Shown piece after piece: positions 63,993 through 64,000 of a DNA stretch of 64,000 nt. The DNA lies in NCBI RefSeq assembly GCF_902859585.1, contig NZ_CADIJM010000005.1, positions 62,001-126,000 on the forward strand, given 5' to 3'. The stretch comes from Achromobacter animicus. Its GTDB lineage: Bacteria; Pseudomonadota; Gammaproteobacteria; Burkholderiales; Burkholderiaceae_B. Positions within the stretch are counted from its first letter, which is position 1. Every line of letters begins with the position of its first letter. Below the pieces are notes generated by a model that saw only the letters and a program-made list of their open reading frames with translations, had not been told where the DNA came from and searched no databases. The position numbers were made by a program, and so were the translations under genes.

Positions 63993-64000
63993 GAGTTTGT

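Overview
The window is high-GC, densely coded bacterial DNA. The gene content (SfnB-type oxidoreductases, an FrmR/FrmA pair, an archaic chaperone-usher pilus, a Gcr-type membrane protein, a GNA1162/DUF799 lipoprotein and many LysR- and GntR-regulated catabolic units) suggests a betaproteobacterium of the Alcaligenaceae (Achromobacter/Bordetella-like). That assignment is inferred from gene families, not from a marker gene. I see no rRNA or tRNA gene, insertion sequence, prophage or CRISPR array. The region reads as ordinary chromosome carrying accessory metabolism.

Layout. 1-8.0 kb: two adjacent SfnB-family flavin oxidoreductases, divergent from a ferritin-like protein and a complete peptide/nickel-type ABC importer (Tat-type binding protein, two permeases, fused double ATPase). 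8.1-8.6 kb: a universal stress protein. 8.6-17 kb: a scattered but coherent oxidative regulon. It holds a heme-oxygenase-like diiron oxidase (HDO), two plant-type ferredoxins, a 111-aa orphan, an FAD/[2Fe-2S] reductase, a GlcG/HbpS protein, an aldehyde dehydrogenase, a transporter, a TauE/SafE exporter and a FadR-type GntR regulator. Four of its promoters carry a GTATAC palindrome. 17-22 kb: a small unknown, a DUF2809 protein, an MFS exporter and a Gcr-family membrane protein. 22-26.7 kb: a reduced Csu-like pilus operon. 27-32 kb: an MFS drug pump, a chemoreceptor with a sigma-28-like promoter, a nitrilase-superfamily protein and HutD. 31.9-33.3 kb: the formaldehyde unit frmR-frmA with a recognisable operator. 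33.3-35.5 kb: two surface-glycan genes. 35.8-39.6 kb: a GTPase with a dnaX-like slippery site, a PAS-GGDEF-EAL protein and a DUF1059 protein.

39.6-45.2 kb: a large PD-(D/E)XK / RNase H-like / SF1 helicase protein, divergent from a sirtuin that has lost its catalytic histidine, followed by a convergent WYL regulator. 45.3-46.9 kb: a CSS-EAL phosphodiesterase. 47.3-50.3 kb: an N-carbamoyl-D-amino acid hydrolase, an ornithine-cyclodeaminase-family enzyme and a quinone reductase. 50.4-52.6 kb: a LysR/MFS divergent pair. 52.7-59.3 kb: an ADH-ALDH-periplasmic binding protein operon opposite a MalT/AlkS-like LuxR regulator. 59.3-63.3 kb: a DUF4261 protein, then LysR divergent from an aldo/keto reductase and an Old Yellow Enzyme. 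63.4 kb to the edge: a DUF799 lipoprotein.

The two stretches that look least explained by known systems are the HDO/ferredoxin regulon (8.6-17 kb) and the nuclease-helicase / degenerate sirtuin / WYL neighbourhood (39.6-45.2 kb). The slippery site inside the GTPase gene is a separate gene-expression oddity. All functional statements come from motifs, order and spacing. No database search was possible.
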